Assembly (NCBI GenBank): GCA_964496755.1
Contig: CAZCBD010000006.1
Location: 1 to 29,993, forward strand
Direction: 5' to 3'
Source of the DNA: CAZCBD01 sp964496755
GTDB taxonomy: Bacteria; Bacteroidota; Ignavibacteria; Ignavibacteriales; Melioribacteraceae
DNA length: 29,993 bases
The notes beneath the pieces are model-generated. The model made no database searches. It was not told the DNA's origin and worked only from the letters and a program-made list of their open reading frames with translations. This document shows, piece after piece, positions 25,647 to 29,993 of the stretch; the first letter of the stretch is position 1; every line of letters begins with the position of its first letter. The position numbers were made by a program, and so were the translations under genes.

Positions 25647-27178
25647 TGAAGAAAAATATAATTCTATCTTTAATTTTTTGTGGTCAAATATTTTTAGCTC
25701 AAAATAAATCTATTACTTTTAGTTTAAATAAAAATACTACATCTAAGGATATAACTCCGGCTGGTAATAGCATTGATGATATTGAAATATCATCTAATAA
25801 TAATATTTGGGTAATTAACAATAAGACTGTAAGCTTATCTACTGATAATGGTAAAACATGGAAAAATTTCACACAAGATAGATTTAAAGAATCTGTGGTT
25901 GCTGTTGATTCATATAATAATGAAGTATGGATTACTCTCGGCAAAAAAATTGATGGTACGGATACCGGATTAGGATTAGTTTACACAAATGATGATGGAA
26001 AAACTTGGTCTTTCATTCCGCAACCTAAAGACAGCTCGGGCGATTCAACTATTGTTTATGGAATTAACCGGTTAAGAGCATTACCAATTGTTACTAATAA
26101 ACAAAACATTTCATGGGATATTGCAGTTACCGAAAAGGCGGTTTGGATAGCATCTTGGGGCGGAGGTCTCAGAAAATCTACCGATAAAGGAAAAACGTGG
26201 CAAAGAATTGTTTTGCCGCCGGATAATATGAGTTCGATTAAGCCTACTGATACTTTAAGTTTTTCACTGCAACCTCGTTCGGGTAATTTCGGTCCCGAAA
26301 ATTATTATAATCACATGGCGTTTTCAGTTGAAACAATTGGTAATGATACTATTTTAGTTGGAACGGGAGGCGGTTTCAATATTTCGTTTGACGGTGGAAT
26401 AAGTTGGCGACGAATTAGTAGTCAGGATTCCGAAAATTCTATTTCCGGCAATTGGGTTTTAGATGTTACCTCGAATCCATTTGATAAATCAATATGGATT
26501 TCTTCAAGATATTCAATTTTCGAGAATGAATATAATGCTGTTTCCGCATCTTTTGATTTTGGTAAAACTTGGGAAACCTTTTTGCCCAATTATAAAGCCT
26601 GGCATATAGGTTTCTTAAAAAATGAAATAATTGTTCCAACAGAATCGGGTTTGTTTGTTTCTTCTGATAACGGAGAAACATGGATAAATAGAAGTTTTAT
26701 AACCGATTCAAAAAACGGATTGACTTTAACGGCTTCAATGTTTACGTATGTCAAAACAAATGAAAAAATCTCACCTATGGAAATTTGGATTGGTACTAAT
26801 GCGGGGTTAGTAGTCAATAAAACATTAAGCAATTTTGCCACCGGTGAAAAAGAAATTTTATTTAAAGTAGGCGATGCCGAAAATAAAACTAAAACTTTTG
26901 CTTTCCCGAATCCCTTTAATCCGCGCAAAAGATTGGTAAATATTAAGTATTATTTGTCTAAACCTGCAAATTCCGTTACAATTAGAATTTTTAATTTCGA
27001 TATGACCTTGGTTAAAACGTTAATTCAAAATGTATCGCGAAATAATTATGAAGCAAATGTTGAATATTGGGATGGTACAGATAATTCTGGCGAACTGCTT
27101 CCAAACGGTGTTTATTTTTATAGAATTGATGTTGATTCGGATAAACCTGTGTTTGGGAAAATTGTAATTATCAAATAA
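25646..27178 (+). CDS. Asp-box beta-propeller protein with T9SS sorting domain
   Basis: This is a 510-aa secreted protein. A signal peptide (about 1-19, ending FLAQ) precedes a sialidase/BNR-like propeller with six visible Asp boxes: STDNGKTW (about residue 65), TNDDGKTW (114), STDKGKTW (178), SFDGGISW (247), SFDFGKTW (302) and SSDNGETW (339). No sialidase catalytic arginine triad or FRIP motif is evident, so it is more likely a binding propeller than an enzyme. Residues 418-510 (FAFPNPFNPRKRLVNIKYYL to GKIVIIK) are a FlgD-like type A T9SS CTD, containing YWDGTDNSGELLPNGVYFYR. The protein should therefore be exported by the PorU/PorV system. It sits between a coupled lipoprotein gene and two PorV/PorQ-type genes. 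A propeller plus CTD beside PorQ-like barrels recalls PorZ-PorQ, but homology to PorZ is not shown. Confidence 0.85.
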   Translation: MKKNIILSLIFCGQIFLAQNKSITFSLNKNTTSKDITPAGNSIDDIEISSNNNIWVINNKTVSLSTDNGKTWKNFTQDRFKESVVAVDSYNNEVWITLGKKIDGTDTGLGLVYTNDDGKTWSFIPQPKDSSGDSTIVYGINRLRALPIVTNKQNISWDIAVTEKAVWIASWGGGLRKSTDKGKTWQRIVLPPDNMSSIKPTDTLSFSLQPRSGNFGPENYYNHMAFSVETIGNDTILVGTGGGFNISFDGGISWRRISSQDSENSISGNWVLDVTSNPFDKSIWISSRYSIFENEYNAVSASFDFGKTWETFLPNYKAWHIGFLKNEIIVPTESGLFVSSDNGETWINRSFITDSKNGLTLTASMFTYVKTNEKISPMEIWIGTNAGLVVNKTLSNFATGEKEILFKVGDAENKTKTFAFPNPFNPRKRLVNIKYYLSKPANSVTIRIFNFDMTLVKTLIQNVSRNNYEANVEYWDGTDNSGELLPNGVYFYRIDVDSDKPVFGKIVIIK

Positions 27179-27190
27179 AAAGAGGAAGAC

Positions 27191-28153
27191 TTGAAAAGAA
27201 TTATTGTTTTTTTGTTTCTTATAAATTTAATCTTTGCGCAAGAAGGTTTTTATAAAATAAATTCAAAGCCGGGTGCTTTTACTCGAATTGGTGCTTCTTC
27301 TAAAAGCATTGCAATGGGAAATTCAACATCGGCTTTTAATGAAGGGGCTTTAATTGGTTTGGTGAATCCGGCTTTATCTGTTTTTCAAAAGGGACATCAA
27401 ATTTTAATTGATCATTCTTTTTTATCCCTTGATAGAAAATTTAATTTAGTTTCTTATACAAAAAAATTCAATTTGGATAAAAAAAATCATATAGCCGGTT
27501 TAAGTATCGGGTTGATAAATTCTGGGGTTTCCAATATTGGTGAATATGATTTAGAAGGGACCAAATTAGGTGAGTTTTCTACTTCGGAAAATTTGATTTT
27601 TGTTTCAATTGGAAATAAAGTTTCGGAAAAATTTGTTGTTGGGGTTACGTTTAAATTTTATTTTTACAATTTATTTCAATCTTTAACAGCTTCCGCTCTT
27701 GGATTTGATGTTGGTATTATTTATAAATTGAATGATAAAATATTTATTTCGGCAATGTTGAAGGATATAAATGCTCGATACACTTGGGATACTACTGAGA
27801 TTTGGGGAGTTAATGGGAACTCTTGGAAAGAGAAATTTCCATTGGCAAAAAAGATTGGATTAGCATATAAGTTTTCCGAAAACTTGGTTATTACCGGTGA
27901 ATATGAAAATTTAGATTCGGAAATAAATTTTCTTAGATGTGGTGCGCAATATAAAATTATTGAAAATTTATATTTACGTGCCGGTATTGACAGATTGAAT
28001 TTATCTGACAAACATTATCCGACCAGACCTTCTTTCGGGTTTTCATACAATCAAGAACTTATCGGATATAAATTTATTTTTGATTATGCTTATAGTAGTG
28101 AACCATATTCCGCGGCCGATAGACACAGTATTGGTATTAACTTAAACTTATAA
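27191..28153 (+). CDS. PorV/PorQ-family outer-membrane protein (TTG start)
   Basis: This is a 320-aa outer-membrane barrel of the PorV/PorQ group. The signal peptide (KRIIVFLFLINLIFAQ) begins at a TTG, with GAGGA at 27182-27186 as ribosome-binding site. No ATG occurs before the mature protein. The family pattern follows: FTRIGASSKSIAMGNSTSAF, then GLVNPAL, corresponding to RAGGIGESGVGLADNAA and NPAGIA in porV. Alternating strands run to the end (GINLNL). At 320 aa it is shorter than true PorV and nearer PorQ in size. It lies 12 bp after the propeller gene and 9 bp before a second family member. Binding of a CTD protein is the likely role, by analogy. Confidence 0.82.
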   Translation: MKRIIVFLFLINLIFAQEGFYKINSKPGAFTRIGASSKSIAMGNSTSAFNEGALIGLVNPALSVFQKGHQILIDHSFLSLDRKFNLVSYTKKFNLDKKNHIAGLSIGLINSGVSNIGEYDLEGTKLGEFSTSENLIFVSIGNKVSEKFVVGVTFKFYFYNLFQSLTASALGFDVGIIYKLNDKIFISAMLKDINARYTWDTTEIWGVNGNSWKEKFPLAKKIGLAYKFSENLVITGEYENLDSEINFLRCGAQYKIIENLYLRAGIDRLNLSDKHYPTRPSFGFSYNQELIGYKFIFDYAYSSEPYSAADRHSIGINLNL

Positions 28154-28162
28154 TGGTATAAC

Positions 28163-29053
28163 ATGAAAAAAAATATTTTTGCGGTTTTTTTATTTTTAGT
28201 TTCCACATTTGCTCAAACAACTTCGGAAACAGGAATGGCATTTCTGAAAAACGGATTTGGTGCTAGAAACATTGCGATGGGAGATTTGGGAGTTGTTGGA
28301 ACAAATAATATAACTGCTATAAATTATAATCCAGCTTTAATTTCAAAATTAGAAAAATCAGAAATTGCCTTTATGCATAATAGATTTTTACCCGATGCGG
28401 CTACAAATTATTTTGCTGCAGGAACTAAGTTATTTGGATTGCCGTTTGTGATTGGCCTTAATAGCACTTCTATTAATGATATAGAAGTAAGAACTGTTCC
28501 CGGAAAGCCGATAGCTTATTTTGATGTTTCTTATTTTGTTGCTTCCTTATCCACCGGTTTTTCAATTTATAATGATTTGGATTTTGGATTATCGATCAAA
28601 TATTTATATGAAGGATATTTACGAGAAGATGCGTCGGGCTATGCTTTTGATTTTGGATTTTCTTATACAGGGTTGTTAGAGTATTGCCAAATTGGATTCT
28701 CTATAAAAAATATAGGAACGATGCAAAATCTTTTAAATGTCGGAAGCAAACTTCCAATAGATTATCGTTTAGGTATCTCATATAAATTAATATTACAAAA
28801 AAATATCTTTGAGTTAAATCTAATTTCAGGAATTCAAAAATACGAATCTACGGATATCCACCTTAGTGTTGGAAGTGAAGTTGCTTTTAAAGATTTTTTG
28901 TTTGGCAGATTTGGTTATTTGTCAGGCTATGAATTAAAAGACTATTCTATTGGTTTTGGAATTAAGTGGAAAGGAATGAATATTGATTATTCATTTTTAA
29001 ATTATCAAATTGATTCGGCTAAACACACTATTTCAATAAATTATAAATTTTAG
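28163..29053 (+). CDS. PorV/PorQ-family outer-membrane protein, second copy
   Basis: This is a 296-aa exported barrel. The signal peptide (KKNIFAVFLFLVSTFAQ) is followed by GMAFLKNGFGARNIAMGDLG and INYNPALISKLEKSEIAFMH, the plug and first-strand pattern of PorV/PorQ proteins. The C-terminus ISINYKF ends in Phe, as in outer-membrane barrels. It differs clearly from the preceding copy, so this is an old duplication or two separate subfamilies, not a recent tandem repeat. It is 9 bp downstream of its paralogue and 6 bp upstream of the FemAB-like gene. It may pair with the other copy or with the propeller protein as a dedicated carrier. No direct evidence separates these options. Confidence 0.82.
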   Translation: MKKNIFAVFLFLVSTFAQTTSETGMAFLKNGFGARNIAMGDLGVVGTNNITAINYNPALISKLEKSEIAFMHNRFLPDAATNYFAAGTKLFGLPFVIGLNSTSINDIEVRTVPGKPIAYFDVSYFVASLSTGFSIYNDLDFGLSIKYLYEGYLREDASGYAFDFGFSYTGLLEYCQIGFSIKNIGTMQNLLNVGSKLPIDYRLGISYKLILQKNIFELNLISGIQKYESTDIHLSVGSEVAFKDFLFGRFGYLSGYELKDYSIGFGIKWKGMNIDYSFLNYQIDSAKHTISINYKF

Positions 29054-29059
29054 GTAGTT

Positions 29060-29993
29060 ATGAACTTTGAAAGATTTAATGAAAGTAACATTTCAAATTC
29101 AGAATGGGACGAGTTTGTTAAAAAATCAGATAACGGAACACTTTTTCATGAAAGAAAATTTCTAGGTTATCATCCCGAAGATAGATTTGAAGATGCTTCA
29201 GTAGCAATATTTAAAAATAAAAAATTATTCTCCTTATTTCCGGCAGTGGTAATAGAGCGCGCCGGAAAGAAAATTCTAAGTTCTCACTCGGGGTCATCAT
29301 ATGGTGGTTTTGTTTACCAAAGTAATTTAACATTAAAAGATTCATTTTCATTAGTACAAAATCTTGAAGCCTATGCAAAGAAAATTAATTGCAATGCAAT
29401 TCAACTTACTCTTCCACCCATGATTTATTTATCAAAATATTCGAATTATATTGACTTTGCTTTGTTTAGAAACGGATTTAGTTATTTAAAAAGAGAAGTT
29501 TCAAGTGTTGTTCAGCTTGATATTCCAAAAGAGGAAATTCTATCTACATTCAGACCGGAAGCAAGAACAGCAGTAAATAAAGCAATTAAGCAAAACATAG
29601 TAATTGCGGAAACAGAACGCTATGACGATTATTTTCAGATTCTAAAAAAGAATCTGAAAATGAGGCACGGTGTAACTCCAACACACACATTAGAAGAATT
29701 ATTGAAATTAAGATTAATGTATCCGGGTAGGATAAGATTGTGGGGAGCTTTTTTAGAGGAAAAACTTATTGCCGGCGTATGTAATTTTAGTGCTAATGAT
29801 AAAGTTGTTTTAGCTTTTTACATAAGTCATGACGAAGATTATCAGAAATATAGACCTGTAAATTTTTTGTTCTATGAGATCATGAAGCGTTACCATGATG
29901 AAGGTTTTAAATTTCTAGATTTCGGAATTTTTACGGTGAATATGGAACCTAATTCGGGTTTGGGAAGATTTAAAGAAAATTTTGGTGCAAGAG
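29060..29993 (+). CDS. FemAB/GNAT-like acyltransferase (3' end off the window)
   Basis: An open frame of 311 complete codons runs from the ATG at 29060 to the right edge without a stop. The opening SEWDEFVKKSDNGTLFHERK and FLGYHP is the usual start of FemAB-related proteins, with F/HxxxF near a putative substrate site. A region from about 160 to 310 (STFRPEARTAVNKAIKQNI, then RLWGAFLEEKLIAGVCNFSA, then VNFLFYEIMKRYHDEGFKFL and DFG) matches the GNAT-like acetyl/aminoacyl-transferase fold of the BioF2-like/FemAB superfamily. Members add amino acids to peptidoglycan or acyl groups to cell-surface or exopolysaccharide precursors. The substrate here is unknown. It starts 6 bp after the second PorV/PorQ-type gene, so it probably belongs to the same transcript. 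Confidence 0.8.
   Translation, partial: MNFERFNESNISNSEWDEFVKKSDNGTLFHERKFLGYHPEDRFEDASVAIFKNKKLFSLFPAVVIERAGKKILSSHSGSSYGGFVYQSNLTLKDSFSLVQNLEAYAKKINCNAIQLTLPPMIYLSKYSNYIDFALFRNGFSYLKREVSSVVQLDIPKEEILSTFRPEARTAVNKAIKQNIVIAETERYDDYFQILKKNLKMRHGVTPTHTLEELLKLRLMYPGRIRLWGAFLEEKLIAGVCNFSANDKVVLAFYISHDEDYQKYRPVNFLFYEIMKRYHDEGFKFLDFGIFTVNMEPNSGLGRFKENFGAR

Noticed and set aside
25646..27178. Sialidase enzyme assignment for the Asp-box propeller
   Set aside because: Asp boxes only mark the propeller fold. I see no arginine triad or FRIP-like motif that would support glycosidase activity.
1..29993. Anti-phage defence system, prophage, insertion sequence or CRISPR array
   Set aside because: I looked for regularly spaced repeats, transposases, integrases, restriction or nuclease-helicase gene sets and found none. 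The only nuclease is the repair-type fusion at 13600-15246.

Overview
The window is an AT-rich, gene-dense bacterial scaffold carrying the type IX secretion system (T9SS) genes porU and porV. It also has several proteins with T9SS C-terminal sorting domains (CTDs), many outer-membrane beta-barrel proteins of the PorV/PorQ type, a bacillithiol gene (bshC) and at least one promoter of the Bacteroidota type. Together these point to the FCB group (Bacteroidota/Chlorobiota/Ignavibacteriota). My best inference is an Ignavibacteria-like organism, judged from protein style and gene order and not from a marker gene. A run of 10 Ns at 23267-23276 shows that this is a draft or metagenome-derived scaffold.

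Region 1 (1-13598, + strand): the 3' tail of an unidentified gene, then a close-packed series. It holds porU (sortase, C25 peptidase), porV (CTD-binding barrel), a large CTD protein whose M6 metallopeptidase domain has lost its zinc-binding motif, a three-part gluzincin/TolB-propeller/surface-antigen barrel protein, a DUF5683 protein, and the ribosome-assembly GTPase der. The first five are envelope or secretion proteins; der is cytoplasmic housekeeping.

Region 2 (13600-21622): a minus-strand DnaQ-like exonuclease/GIY-YIG/UVR fusion. Divergent from it is a tightly coupled plus-strand operon, ymdB-folD-deoC-HicB-like-trmH-aroA, with junctions of 0 bp or ATGA overlaps. Convergent to that is bshC on the minus strand.

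Region 3 (21623-24674): the bshC-divergent intergenic region carries a perfect 24-bp inverted repeat and a promoter match. After it come two paralogous outer-membrane proteins flanking a membrane-bound family 2 glycosyltransferase. The assembly breaks inside the glycosyltransferase gene, and the left contig end carries a foreign minus-strand alpha/beta-hydrolase fragment, so the join is chimeric.

Region 4 (24870-29993): a lipoprotein, an Asp-box beta-propeller with a T9SS CTD, two PorV/PorQ-type barrels, and a FemAB/GNAT-like protein that runs off the end. This looks like one operon and is the best candidate here for an uncharacterised T9SS-linked surface module.

I see no tRNA, rRNA, CRISPR array, insertion sequence or phage gene. 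No stretch longer than about 200 bases lacks a gene; the largest (24675-24869) holds only weak AT-rich repeats.
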